From Paraphysomonas bandaiensis (Eukaryota > Chrysophyceae), in contig CBFFRP010000199.1 in the NCBI GenBank assembly GCA_965644295.1, forward strand, positions 372,001 to 436,000: 64,000 nucleotides of DNA. Direction: 5' to 3'. The translations under genes were made by a program, and so were the position numbers. Shown here piece after piece: positions 11,749 to 23,292 of the stretch; the stretch's first letter is position 1, and the number at the start of each line of letters is the position of its first letter. The notes under the pieces were generated by a model. The model saw only the letters and a list, made by a program, of their open reading frames with translations, was not told where the DNA came from and did not search any database.

Positions 11749-13941
11749 ATGGATAAACTTGGTTTCCTCACATCCGTAGAGCCAGATGACCTGCAGATAG
11801 TTTCGAAGTCGAAAACTAAAACACCGAAACAACAGAGAGAGCTTAAGAAGAAGAATATCCCTAACAAGCGCATTAAAGAGGTCGATGTGGAGAATATCGA
11901 TAGAGAAGATCATGCCAGAACATGGGAACAAGCGCTCAACATGACGGAAGCTCTTCCGGTTAAGTTTGGTGATAAAGTAGTGAGAACAGTGCGTCCCGCA
12001 AGTTCGGTTGCAGAGCACGAGGAGACCTCTGACGAATCAAGCGATGAGGAGCAAGATGATGTTGTCGTAGACGGTCCCCAAGAAAGTGACAATGAATTTG
12101 AGACTCCATCGGAGGGAAACACCCAGGCTACGAAGGAAAAGACCGTCAAAGAACGCTCTCTTGACCAGAAAAAGCTCCATATTGCAGACATTTGCCACGC
12201 AGTCACCACAGATCCTACTAAATCTCTTCGTAAAAAGCGTGATGGTGACGATGATGACGCTCCCCGCCTTAGTGAGCTACTTGCGTACCTTCAGGACCCT
12301 GATTTTAGAGTACAGGAAGTGGCGATGCTCTCCTGTCTACTAGTTTTCAAAGACATTTGCCCTGGTTACCGCATTCGGACGGCTCAGGAATTCGAGCCAG
12401 GTGTGGTGTTAAAGAAGGAAACTAAACGGCTTCGTGACTTTGAGCTTGCCTTACTGGGAAGCTATCAGTTCTATGTGAAACGTCTTGACAGTCTAGTTCA
12501 AGGCCTCGGAAGCGTTAAGCGCACGAGCCCGCTCTTGTCGGAGCACAATGGGGAGCCAACCCCTGCATGGCAGTTGGGTGTAAGTGCTCTTCGGTGTCAG
12601 TGTGAACTTATGCGTAGCCTGGCACACTTCAATCTTAGGTCCCAGATTCTTTCATCTATTGTCGCCCGTGGTTCCCAGCCGTTGCCAGCGGTGTCACATA
12701 TATGCTGCTCGACTATACGAGATCTCTTCCGTGGTGACTCAGATGGAGAACTTTCGTTCGAATTGGTCACCCTCGTTGGAAAGTGTGTGACAGGTTGCAA
12801 GTACGAAGTACCAGAGGAGTTCATGCGCACTTTGGAGTACGTTAAGCTGACGGTTCACGCGGATAGTGCCCGAGATATTCGACGTAAAGCTAAACAGAAC
12901 AGACGCAAGAGGAAGAGACAGGCAGATGATGTGGAAGCTGGACTACAGGAGGTTGATGCCTCAGCACAGAAGATCACTACGAAACGCTTTCAGGCAGATT
13001 CGCTGCATGAGGTGTGCATCATATATTTCAGGTGAGATGTTATTTGTGATACCGCCCTATGTTGCTGACCATATACCAGAGTAATAAAGATGAAAGTTGG
13101 GTTTCGACTACTTCCTGCTGCACTGGAGGGGCTCGGACGTATTACTCACTTAATGAACATCGACATGGTTGAAGATCTTATAGCTCTTATGAAAACACTG
13201 GTGGATGGTTCGGGAAATATAGTTCCAGATTCAATACAATTGCTATGTGTCCACTGTGCTCTGAGCAGCCTCGCAGGACCTGGACAGGAACTTGGTGTAG
13301 ATGACGAAGCTTTTGTAACAGCTCTTCGACGCTTGATGATTGTTCTGCCTACAGACTTCACCAGCTGGAACAGACTGTTGGAGTGTGTTGAGTTATGCCT
13401 TCTGAAGCGACGTGAGGCCAGAAATAGTCTTGTGCTGTCGTTTGTGCGTCTGCTGTTGGTCCTAGCTCCCCATATGGCTCCGGACACGGCTGGAGCTGCT
13501 GCCCTAACAATGGCCCACTGTATTCTTTTGCGATATCCACGCGCCAGGTTTTCTGTAGAAGCACTTGTGTTTACAAATTCCCAGCGCGATGACGATGTAG
13601 GGGACTTGGCAATGCAGCCTCTAAAGCAGGAGGCAGGAGATGCGGATACCCAAGCCGAAGGAGATGGAACATGGATACTGCCACTGTTGAGCATACATTG
13701 TAACGCCAGATTCCACAGCTTAGCTAAGACTCTTTCTTCTAAGAACATAGTGCCCTTACCACTGAGAGTCCAGGAAGCTGTCTCGATAACAGCGGCGTCA
13801 CATTTCGATGCAGTAGAGAAACTGTTCTCGCGGCTGCCGCCAACGAAACGTCGAGTTGATACGATCCAGGAGAAACCCCAGTCTAAAAAGAAAGTTAAGA
13901 AGATGAATAGAAAAAACGGAGCACCGAGAAATAGTGTGTGA
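11749..13941 (+). CDS. NOC3: Nucleolar complex protein 3 (NOC3)
   Basis: Two exons (11749-13031 and 13080-13941) give 714 residues, close to the 660-800 usual for the family. NOC3 pairs with NOC2 for nuclear maturation and export of the 60S ribosomal subunit; the yeast protein also has a role in replication licensing. The N-terminus is basic, then acidic. The conserved core begins near residue 155 with SLRKKRDGDDDD and carries the family signature LLAYLQDPDFRVQEVAMLS, then VFKDICPGYRIR and KKETKRLRDFELALLGSYQFYV. HEAT-like helices follow. Exon 1 ends inside IIYFR and exon 2 resumes VIKMKVGFRLLPAALEGL, as in other NOC3 proteins. A basic stretch (RRKAKQNRRKRKRQ) and the basic C-terminus are probable nucleolar signals. 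Assignment is firm. Confidence 0.95.
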
Positions 13942-14646
13942 TAACTTTCGTGCCACATAAGTAAAATTCTATTTTTATATACAATTTAAATGTACCACAA
14001 CAAAGGGATCAAAATTAAACGTCTTGAGTCTTGAGTATATAGGACATCTCCAATTTAGTTTCTAGCCCGCTGAGTGGAGTTACATGCTACACAGTTCAGC
14101 TACATATAGAATATAGAAACAATTTATATATCATTTAAATAGCTTTTTCATATCGATAGCGGTATCTATAGATTATAGATGCTTAGCATTTAACATCTAT
14201 AGACGCTAGACTTTTATGTTCTATTATTTCCGACAAACCTTCAATTTCTTCATGTGGCCATATTACATAGATTGGTGGACTAGCCAAAAATTGTTCCGTA
14301 GCCCTGAGTTTATGATATGATTCCACTCTTCCGAATTTTATAACTTCAGAAATAAAAATGCTTTATATTATATATCTAACCTCCCAATAAGTAATAAGTA
14401 GTACCATCTGTTGAATGCTGCTATACACACACAGACTATTCTATCATACATAATGCTACAGTTAAATAGTGGCATTGCTAGAAGGCCCAGAAGTGCAGCT
14501 ATGTATGCAGTATGTATTCCTTGGAAGTTACGACATTACTGAGAGAGTGGTGTTCACCTGTGTTGAACTAGAAAGACATAACTCCACCCCTCACTAGAAA
14601 GACGCAGCATGCCGAGACATGTCACAGCACCGGAATAGCTCTCTGA
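13942..14646. other. Intergenic, NOC3 3' flank
   Basis: AT-rich DNA without supported features. Short imperfect palindromes around 14150-14210 (tctatagattatag type) are compatible with old foldback sequence but too degraded to classify. Confidence 0.35.
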
Positions 14647-15405
14647 GGACCGGTGCCGAGTGTGATACACCTTCGGGGGTTTTGACTTCTCATTGCTAAG
14701 TGTGATACATTTTTGGTTTTTTCTCATGGCTCGGTCCCAAGCGTGATATTTGGTGCAAATATCGTGGTTTTAAAAATTCAATTTAGAGAGAGGGGCTTTT
14801 CTGTGTGCCAAGTGTGACGTAACCTAATTTGATTACCAGACAAATTGAGCAGTAGAATAGTAATGCGATGTGTAAATCCTCTCTGCCAGTTACGTTTGTG
14901 TGGAAGGAAGAATATTGGATATGTGTTGTCGCGCTTATTCCTTCCACAAACGTAACTGACAGAGAGGATTCACACATCTCATAACTATTCTACTGCTTCC
15001 GCGCTTACTCTCTGGATCTAATGTGATCTGCTTGTCGTGGCGTGTATCACCGTCACTGGCAATTTCGACGATGTGGTCTTTTAATGACTAGTAATCCGGA
15101 AACTGCTAGGTGCAATCCATGAGGTCCTGAGCTGATATAATTGATTGTTAATCTTACCCGCCGCTTTCGTATTGTGAAGAATTGTGAACAAGTCATGAGT
15201 TTAATAGAGTTTGAACAAGTCAAGTCCTTGATGATGTACTGGTCTGGTAGTCCAAAGGTCCCAAGGTCGATGATCACACTTGGCACACGGAAAAGGCTCT
15301 CTGTCTAAATTAATTTTCTAAAACCACGATATTGCACCAAATGCATCCCACTTAGCACTGAGACGTCAAAACCCCCCAAAGGTGTATCACACTCGGCACC
15401 GGTCC
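14647..15405. mobile_element. Foldback/TIR non-autonomous transposon
   Basis: About 150-bp terminal inverted repeats enclose the element. The left end begins GGACCGGTGCCGAGTGTG, and the right end is its mirror, finishing CACTCGGCACCGGTCC. Similarity continues inward through cggggg/ccccc, tgatac and the block gatattgg...ttttaaaa up to gtgccaagtgtga. A second, nested hairpin with arms of about 60 bp lies at 14849-14911 and 14938-14998. No transposase frame remains. No convincing target-site duplication was found, so the superfamily is open. Confidence 0.75.
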
Positions 15406-15575
15406 CGAGCTGCCTCGCGTGAATGACCCTTAATCAACAATCTACATACACTGTACGGAGAATTATCTCTCTGCAACATAAAAATCTCCTCTTTTCACAG
15501 ATCTTGGACATGAAAACTCCGACAAAATTAGGATGGAAATTGCAACTTCTGGACACGTATTCAGACCGTATGCGA

Positions 15576-15592
15576 GGTATACCGAGGTATAC
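15576..15592. promoter_or_regulatory. Tandem GGTATACCG-type motif
   Basis: Two GGTATAC boxes spaced by three bases, about 250 bp upstream of the EF-hand/receiver gene; same core as the palindrome at 4594. Confidence 0.35.
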
Positions 15593-15843
15593 ATGATAAA
15601 GTGCGCGCATGTGTGTGAACAATGACGTCAGTGGGCAGAGGGAATAGAATGGTGCGGAGGGTTTGTGTCCGGTATGTTGATGAGGGAGGACGGGGGAGTG
15701 AAGTATGATGATGGGTTCAAACACAAGACTACAACACTCGGAATCATATCATTAACTCGTGGAGGATTAAGATTCTGTAGATGTGAGATCTGATGGATCG
15801 GGTTATCTGTTATTGCTGTTATATAATATCCTAACTGTTCATT

Positions 15844-17634
15844 ATGTGTGCTATGGATGTCCCCAGTGTACCGGTGGATATAATGAGAGTCATACAGCGC
15901 ATTGCCAATGTGTTCGAAACGATAATGGTTAGATTCTATCTGTGCTTACAGAGATCCTCATATCTCATATGCTTCATACAGGCGGATATCATCAAGAACA
16001 TGGGACACAAAGGGATGTCGGTATCGAGAATAGCCAATCATTTCTTTGAGATATGTGGAATGCACTTCAGAGGTTGGGCGTTCTGTGATATTATGTTCAT
16101 ACGCTTCTTTGAGAGAGTTGCGAAGAAATATCTGGTTGGGAAAACTTTTATTTTGTTTGCGTCTTGGTATGTGTTATATTATTTGGAGAACTTCAATTGT
16201 TTAAATTGTATCTCAGTTTCATTGCATGTATTTGTTTACAATCGTCCCGTGGTATAATGAAGATGGTAGTTGATGTCTACGCTAATACTTCAGATCGCAC
16301 TAAAATCTCCCTCGCAATGTGTGAAAATATATTTCGAAGCGTCCTCGTTCACTCCTCTGGTGATAGCGCAATGTATGTTTTATCCCTTCGTAATAAAACC
16401 CTTATCATCAATATGTGGGATTAGGTGTGCCGAGGAAGCATCCTCTATGTTCAAAGAGTATTTAGATGCGTGCCCTCTTCCTGGTGCAATATTCCAGGTT
16501 AAGAAGTCGTCAGACGTCAAAGTTTTTACAGACCTGGATACCTTTCTAAACTTTTGCTGCCGCGCTCATCCGACCATTCTCTGGCCTGTGCGAATGATGC
16601 AAAAACAGCTTCAAACGCAATTCCTTGGAGTGAAGTTTTGGGAAAAACTGATGAGCTCTGACTTATGTTCGTTTCTCAACTCTAAAGAAATAGCGAGCGA
16701 CTCTTTCCAGCAGGTTGAGATCCTTTGCAAACTTTACACTTCCAGTCTTTGCGTTTCAGTTTCAGACGAAGGGAGAAGTGGGAAAGTCCTTACTACTCAA
16801 GTCTACGATCAGTACTTTGCTCGAAAAACTCATGTAGTAGAGGCAGGTCGAAACAGATTTGATGTGCGCCTGCGTCAATCACTTCATATTATGAGGGAGA
16901 GTTACCCCGCGAATCCCGTCCCACGCAGAGAATCGATGTACTTTACTGCTAGCATGTGTAATCGCAAAACTACCTCTACAACCACTAACCCCGGTAGTAA
17001 ATGTGAAGTGGACGAGGAAGAACTCACTGAAGAGGATATGTTTTTTCCGCCTGCGTCTACTCCTAACCCTCCCCCTTCTTTATCTAACAGTGTCCATGAC
17101 AGCCCTTCCAACCGAAATGAGAGTGAGACACCTAGCAATTTGCAGCAATTGATTGATCCCTTCACCGGAGAGCTTCTACGTGATATCCGCGTGCTAGTTA
17201 TCGAAGATAGTTGCTTCCAGCGAAAACTTATCGTTCGTCGTCTAATGCACTGTCTGGGTGAGGGCATGACGAATGTGGAGGATACTTGGCCAGAGGTTAA
17301 CGGCGCAGGTACTGGAGAGGAAGCGATGAGTATCTTAGAGAAAGAGTCTTCGAGGGGATATGATGTATTTGTCGTGGACGAGAACCTGGATGGCGCTGGA
17401 GGGGTGCTGAAAGGCCATGAGGTGATATCTATTCTCCGAAAGAATCCTCACATGAAGGACGTAATCATTATTGGGTGTACCAGTAACATTCATAAGCATG
17501 GTGCCAAATTTATACAAGCTGGTGCAAATGCTGTGTGGTCCAAACCGATACCCGATCCTGTCGTGCTGCAGCAAAACTTGAAAAAACTAATCTATCAGCG
17601 CAATAAACGGATTGGTATGCACACAGCCATGTAA
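15844..17634 (+). CDS. EF-hand-like protein with C-terminal response-regulator receiver
   Basis: Four exons (15844-15927, 15982-16166, 16217-16372, 16425-17634) give 544 residues. The N-terminal two fifths read like a calmodulin/recoverin-type EF-hand array with degraded loops. IMKMVVDVYANTSDRTKISL sits where a calcium loop would be, and the block ending in FCCRAHPTILWPV then KFWEKL resembles the stretch that closes such domains. The acidic residues needed for calcium are mostly absent. From about residue 395 a complete CheY-like receiver follows: acidic pair in LVIED (402-403), phosphoacceptor Asp460 in VFVVDEN, the CTS position near 494 and the conserved Lys515 in WSKPIP. No kinase or output domain is present, so it likely ends a His-Asp phosphorelay. 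The exon 2-3 junction is the least certain; the other junctions keep phase and family similarity. Confidence 0.72.
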
Positions 17635-18661
17635 CATCCATGAGCAGTTTTTTCTTTTGTGCCCGCTATGGTGGGTAGGAGAGTGGCTGATCTGTGAATT
17701 CACATCCACACTGATGTCACTCCTCTTATATTTGTAGTTTATTTTTTCATACAACTTCTTGACGCTTTCTGGTCATGTTATATCATATATATGAAACAGC
17801 GACAGTGTGAGCTGATTTCTGCGAATACATTAACTTTATTCTACTCTCGAAAGTCAGAAGTGTAAAGCTCATTTTATGCTATAAGGTTATAATTTACAAA
17901 AAAAACACCACTTATTCTCTTCACGTTGGTAAAGACATTTCATTTCGCTAATAAGAGGGAGGGGTAAACTACACTGCAATGTACGAATACACGATATATA
18001 TTGCAATACAAAGAAGCAAAGAGACCCAATATATTGTAATGCATATATATTGTATGTAAAAGAATCTGGTGTAGTTCTGGTGCTGTATGAATGCAATTGA
18101 AGTGAGCGCAATAGGAGAAAACCAACTCATAGTAAATAGGTGAATTGAGTTGCCAAGGTAGTAAAATGAATTACTAGATTAGTAATCAGTAGTGTAGGTC
18201 TATATCTATATGTGGTATTTATAAATGTGGGGTTGAGTAGCTAATGAACATATCGTTCACGGGTGTGAAGTAGTACAGATACTGTCAGCATATTGTAATA
18301 GTGGTGTTGGACCTGCTAGAAAGCATTAGAATAGTATTCATGAGAATCTAGCTTAGGCTACTGATGTAGTGGATTATTCCCAATAATTACTGAATGCTAT
18401 AAAGATAATAACTCTTGACTAGCTGATTACATAAGATTGTTTCCTAGCAATATTCTACTGCAAGTATATCTGACCATAAGCTTGTAGTGGTAATTTGTTC
18501 CGATAGAGAAGGCGGCGATGCATCAGTACCTCGTTAATTATTCAAAACTTCGGTTTTCGAATGAATAAGGGAAAAAACTTAATAATGAGATAAGCATTTG
18601 AATGGCATATGAATATGTATAGCGAAAGCAAAATACACCACTTTTTATATATATACTATGT
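17635..18661. other. Intergenic AT-rich region
   Basis: Nothing supportable beyond 3' flank; only short spurious frames. Confidence 0.4.
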
Positions 18662-18906
18662 GCAAGTAGCGAAAACTACAATCAAGGCACTACACTGTAC
18701 CAGTATATTCTCTTCCATCTCTATCCCTGCGCAGGAAGCTTGTCCGTGGAATTAGCTCCCTTCAAGGCCTTACCAGCTCAGAGGACAATGTCTGTTCAGT
18801 TGATTTAGTCAGAGCTGTGTCTCAGGACAGCTTGAGCACCATCCAGCACTCTCGCTGCAGCTACCTGGACATGTGTCTCAACCATGAGGGATTTATGATT
18901 ACATAA
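18662..18906 (+). other. Orphan open stretch, possible exon or gene remnant
   Basis: About 80 codons without a stop in one frame, of higher GC than its surroundings. It reads through RRKLVRGISSLQGLTSSEDN and IQHSRCSYLDMCLNHEG to a TAA. There is no good start codon at its head, but an acceptor-like cctgcgcag lies at 18726-18734. The composition is protein-like (Ser/Leu/Asp), yet I recognise no family. It could be an isolated terminal exon or a decayed gene. Confidence 0.25.
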
Positions 18907-19012
18907 CGCTCTAAAGTATTGTTCCTCACATGTCAGTCAACAGATCGCTTGACACACCGAGCGCATATGGATATACTGCTGTAGATAGTATACGACCCGT
19001 CATGTTGTATAG

Positions 19013-19028
19013 CGGTATACCGGTATAC
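19013..19028. promoter_or_regulatory. Doubled CGGTATACCGGTATAC motif
   Basis: Two overlapping copies of the palindromic box about 107 bp upstream of the E2 start codon, followed by a TATA-like agattata. The best-formed example of the motif in the window. Confidence 0.45.
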
Positions 19029-19134
19029 AGTGTAGATTATACCGTGTGTGTGGATTATAGGGCGGGGCCGGGACTGGGAGCTGGGAGCTGTGAACTGGGA
19101 GGAGTGCAGTGTAGTTATTAGACTGGTTTCATAG

Positions 19135-20055
19135 ATGAGGAGTGGCGTACTGTTTATCGTGCTGTTGGTATCGTTGAACGGGTTGTCCAGTGATGCTCTG
19201 AAGCGCACTGGGACACGTTTTATTATTCCGAAACAGAAGCGAAGTGATTCTATTAACGTTGGATCGCTTTATCTACCACGAAATGGTGCGATAACGAGCT
19301 CCACCTCCACCTTAAAGAAAGTAGTGAAGGCTGTGCATAAAGTGTATATATATTCTAGTACTGCTTTTCGTAATCTATATTCGAAATTGAAACCAAGACC
19401 ATCGGCTAATAGGTGAATATGTTATTGATGTGGAACAGACAATATTGTCACGCCTTATACTGCAGACTGAGTCAGGTGGAAATGAAGAAGAAACACCTAT
19501 CTGCAGACTATGGACCTGGAGGGGCACGCTCTCGAATTCAGAAGGTTTGAAGCGCTTTTCAATTTAGTTTCCTGATGCTGAACATAGGAGCTGCGTGCAT
19601 TTATTAAAGACCCTCCTCCGAACTGTCGTGTTTCTGTGGGTAACGATATCCGAGTTTGGGTTGTTACTATCACCGGCACAGAGGGCACCTTGTATCAGAA
19701 TGAAAAATATAAGCTGAAAATTGTATTTCCTACTGATTATCCATCTCGACCGCCGAGCGTATATTTTCTTAGCCCCGTACCTCGGCATGAGCATGTATAC
19801 TCAAACGGCGATATATGTCTAAATTTGTTAGGGAAGGACTGGCAGCCCACAATGAGTGCTCAGGGTATAGCTATCAGTGTACTCTCCATGCTGTCAAGCG
19901 CAAAAGAGAAGAAGATCCCCCCAGATAATGCAATGCGTGAGTGTATTTGCGCCATAAATTCATGAATTTTTTCGTTAATAGTATTTATTACAGATGCGGA
20001 GTCACCTCCAGGGCAGAAGCAGGTGGACTGGATGTATCACGACGACAGATGTTGA
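19135..20055 (+). CDS. UBE2W-like ubiquitin-conjugating enzyme with N-terminal leader
   Basis: Four exons (19135-19412, 19466-19544, 19588-19936, 19994-20055) join to 255 residues. The C-terminal 150 are a UBC domain of the UBE2W type: RIQKELRAFIKDPPPNC, then YPSRPPSVYFLSP, HVYSNGDICLNLLGKDW with catalytic Cys196, KEKKIPPDN, and the hallmark tail WMYHDDRC. UBE2W attaches ubiquitin to protein N-termini. Unlike the roughly 150-residue usual form, this protein starts with a hydrophobic segment (GVLFIVLLVSLNGLSSDA) and about 75 basic Ser/Thr-rich residues, like a signal peptide plus transit-like region. In algae with complex plastids such leaders route E2 enzymes to the periplastid SELMA system. 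That is an inference here. The leader exon runs into the UBC part in phase, so fusion to an unrelated gene is unlikely. Confidence 0.85.
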
Positions 20056-20219
20056 CATTAGTTGCACCTTTTGATACAATGGCTGCATAGACTTTATAAA
20101 CGTTTAGCGATTCTATGTATATATTCACTAGAGATTAAATCAAGTCAGTTACTATGACAAGCATATACGTTATAATTCGTGCTACTCCCAATTTCCAAAC
20201 GTGGAAGCACAAAGAATAG

Positions 20220-21513
20220 CAGGGATGCGTAACAATTTATTGACGCAGGTTGTAGTCAACTATAATTGTAATTATTACTTGCTGTCCGGATTCATTGAAT
20301 TAGTTGCAATTTTTGATACTAAGCTACGTAGCATCATGCGGCTCACTCAGGTGTATCGTGTTCTTGCCCGACAGGAGGCTTCCGTAATTGACACCATTTT
20401 CACACTGAACATGACCCCCAACAAGAGGTCCGTACCCCTAAGGAGGTTATCACCAACAAGAAGGTAAATGTCCCAAGCAAGGACACCCGCATAGAATTTG
20501 GAAAGCTCGTTCAAGTGAAGATCAACCATCTAGTGCAACATCCGAGGATAACAGAGCTGAGGATGCAATTGTAGTGGAACGAGACCCTAATACTAACGGT
20601 GGTATCAGAGTGTTCACAGTTCATATTAGACACCATGCGGATAGTCTCTCGATCGACTTTCAAACCATATTTGTTTACCCCCAGCGTCATCAACACCTTG
20701 AACAGGATATCCAACCACGACGAGTCTCGCAGCAGCAATGACCCCGTGACACCGTACGAGGATCATCCCAATTCCCCTGACTGGAGCCGCGATGGCGACA
20801 ACCCCCCAGATAGAGTGTCAGAATCTGATGACGAAGGTGACATTGAGCCATGTCTGCCTACCGATGACAGCCCACCTACTAAGCTTGTGCCACCGGACAC
20901 CAGTGAGGTGGGTCTATTCCCCGGACGCCTGTTGAAGGCCCACAGACGTTTACACAAGTGTCCCTTGTACCACACAAGCCTTTGGCTATGTGTGGGCAGT
21001 ACGTTATCTGCTGACAATAAATATGCGGCTGACGTTAATTTCCAGGAGAAAAATCTCTGATACTAACCCCCAAGAACACTACAAAAACGTACAAGTTCAA
21101 CTTTGTTGAGGGCATGCAATTAATGCAGGCATCATCGTTACTTGTATTGACACAATTTACTATCATGAATGATTGGATGTACTTCAACAGTTAACTGACT
21201 CTGGTAGGCGTCGTCAATTATGCATTTTCTAGAAAACTTGTAAATTGTAATAAATACATTTAAACGCATTTTTATGGTCCAATAGTAATTTTGAACCTTT
21301 AACTAGTTACATGTAGTTTTTACCGCTTATGATTTCGTGTAATAATTAATATACACACTCTAATCTCTAATTACACCTTGTGAGTGTCAGATTGACGGTA
21401 TTTTTTTCAATTATTTGAAGCACGCTGTAGCCAATTATAATTGCAATTATGATATGCTGTATAATGTATAAATGTCAATTAATTGAAAATCAATTTATTG
21501 ATACGCAGTCCTG
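20220..21513. mobile_element. hAT-type element family 1 (copy with nested repeat)
   Basis: The left end is CAGGGATGCGTAAC plus the family's ttgacgcaggttgtagtcaa block. The right end finishes GATACGCAGTCCTG. The flanks carry an 8-bp near-duplication, aagaatag at 20212-20219 and aagaatat at 21514-21521. The interior holds a family B fragment and an open frame at 20599-21060 (153 codons, Asp/Ser/Pro-rich) that matches no transposase I recognise. The element sits 160 bp beyond the E2 stop codon. Confidence 0.75.
20890..21113 (+). repeat. Interspersed repeat family B, nested copy 3
   Basis: Shares gaggtgggtctattccc, tttacacaagtg, atctgctgac, ttccaggagaaa, ccccaagaacac and the end block aactttgttgaggg with the copy at 44077-44511. 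It lies inside the hAT-type element. Confidence 0.6.
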
Positions 21514-21612
21514 AAGAATATCAGTCAGCTAAGTAGTGTGTAGATTGCCACGAGAGCAACAAAGCGAACCGCAAGTCAACAGCTAAATAAGAGCAGTTAC
21601 GATAAATAATTA

Positions 21613-22655
21613 TTAATCACGTGGTATCCAATGGTATTTAATATCTTTAAATATTAAAATACAGGAATTCGAAAATACAATGTCTCCTACGGAATACTCA
21701 ATTGGATCATTAGTGGTGATCTCGATTTTTCTTGGATCAGAAATGTGATCGCCGCCGTAGTCCCTACGCCATTTGCTTAAATGCATAGTCAAATTTTGAA
21801 AATATGGCAGGGATTCACGGAAAGCCACCGTATCCTCAATTACGTACACACCCAGGTTATTGAGAAGAGGAAAAAGAATTTCGAAGGATCGAATTGTAAG
21901 GCTGCCAATATGACTACAGTCGTCAATAATTATATCAAAAGGCCCATGCAGGCCGTTCACATACTTCAAAAACTCCTCATCAGTTTGATGACCCACATGT
22001 ACGTATATATCTCTCGCTTCATCCTGTGATTTAAGCACTTCAGGACTCAAGTCAATACCGACCAGGCGATCAGCATTCGGAAAATATTCACGAAATGATC
22101 GCAAGCTCTCACCCAAATAAACACCAAGTTCCAGATAACGTAGTGATGGTAGTTTACGATACGAGTCCAAGTATCGATGATAGTAGTGGCCGTAGTTATG
22201 AATTAGTGGTCTTTTATCTAACAGTACATGAGTTATGAATATATTTTCTGCAAGCGACGTAAATAACTCTTACCTGATATGTGTTTTTGAAATATGTCTG
22301 TCAGCACATTGCTAGTATGATTGTATCGATGGGCGAGAAACTCTGTCACGTTGAATTCAAATCCGAGTGCTTGGCAGAGAGTTTTACATATCGACACAGC
22401 TGCTTCTGTCATCATGAATTCATCTCTCGGTAGCGTTATGTTGAGAAGGTGAAGATTTTCTTTTGTAAATTCTTCACACCGACTTCCCATCAATGCAGAG
22501 GATGTCTTCTCCGACTCCATGTATCTGATGTGCACAGGATCGCTGGAGTCAGAGAAGTACAAGGGAGACAGTATCATGACATCTTGATCCGCCGCCTTAG
22601 CAATCGACAAGCATACTACCAGCACAGAAATCTTCAGGGATAGATGCATGACCAT
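21613..22655 (-). CDS. Secretory SAM-dependent methyltransferase, MycE/TylF-like
   Basis: Two exons (22655-22274 and 22217-21613) give 328 residues. The acceptor that keeps frame is after ctgttag at 22218-22224, giving DKRPLIHNYGHYYH at the junction. A signal peptide (SLKISVLVVCLSIAKA) follows the chosen ATG; an upstream in-frame ATG at 22700 would bury it, so 22655 is preferred. The C-terminal domain has Rossmann motif I (YLELGVYLGESLRSF), motif II (LVGIDLSPEVL) and the DIIIDDCSHIGSLTIRSF block with FPLLNNLGVYVIEDT. That order is typical of macrocin/mycinamicin O-methyltransferases, which methylate sugar hydroxyls and need a divalent metal. Lumenal location and a glycan substrate are inferred. 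N-glycosylation-type sequons in the N-terminal half (NITL, NVTE, NHTS) fit secretion. Confidence 0.78.
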
Positions 22656-22740
22656 GATCGGCTCTATTTCATGAGAGACAAACTTGTATCCATATCCCAC
22701 ACAATAAGCTGAAACTTACAGTACAACACTCTGCAAATGA

Positions 22741-22959
22741 ATGTATGTATGTATGTATGTATGTATGTATGTATGTATGTATGTATGTATGTATGTATGT
22801 ATGTATGTATGTATGTATGTATGTATGTATGTATGTATGTATGTATGTATGTATGTATGTATGTATGTATGTATGTATGTATGTATGTATGTATGTATGT
22901 ATGTATGTATGTATGTATGTATGTATGTATGTATGTATGTATGTATGTATGTATGTATG
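22741..22959. repeat. (ATGT)n microsatellite, left block
   Basis: About 55 perfect tetranucleotide units. All long frames here encode only the artificial repeats YVCM or IHTY. Confidence 0.98.
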
Positions 22960-23146
22960 GAGACGTTTTTCAACAAAGGGGACCAGTCTGGTCCCACTTT
23001 ATTTTTTTGTATTGTGTTTTTTCGTATGGAATATGAGTGTAGAGCTTTGAAATTGTGGTCAAAATGACCACAATTTTTTTATTTCGAGTGGGACCAAATA
23101 CAGTCCGACAAGTGGAGGGCTGGTCCACTTTGTCAAAAAACGTCTC
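22960..23146. mobile_element. MITE inside the microsatellite
   Basis: A 187-bp non-coding element with inverted ends. The left end is GAGACGTTTTTCAACAAAG; the right end, reversed, is GAGACGTTTTTTGACAAAG. It contains an internal short palindrome (gtggtcaaaatgaccac). Target-site duplication cannot be read because both flanks are ATGT repeats. Confidence 0.75.
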
Positions 23147-23261
23147 TATGTATGTATGTATGTATGTATGTATGTATGTATGTATGTATGTATGTATGTA
23201 TGTATGTATGTATGTATGTATGTATGTATGTATGTATGTATGTATGTATGTATGAATGTAA

Positions 23262-23292
<31 letters not shown>

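Noticed and set aside
13146-13958. 270-codon frame opposite NOC3 exon 2
   Set aside because: Antisense shadow of a strongly conserved exon; composition rich in Ser/Arg as expected for a reverse frame.
16270-16424. Reading frame suggesting the receiver gene starts at 16270
   Set aside because: A GT-AG intron (16373-16424) and the alternative frame give EF-hand-like sequence continuing from upstream exons, while the 16270 start does not.
20599-21060. 153-codon frame inside the hAT-type element as a host gene
   Set aside because: Overlaps a repeat family B fragment and lies within TSD-flanked ends; no recognisable domain.
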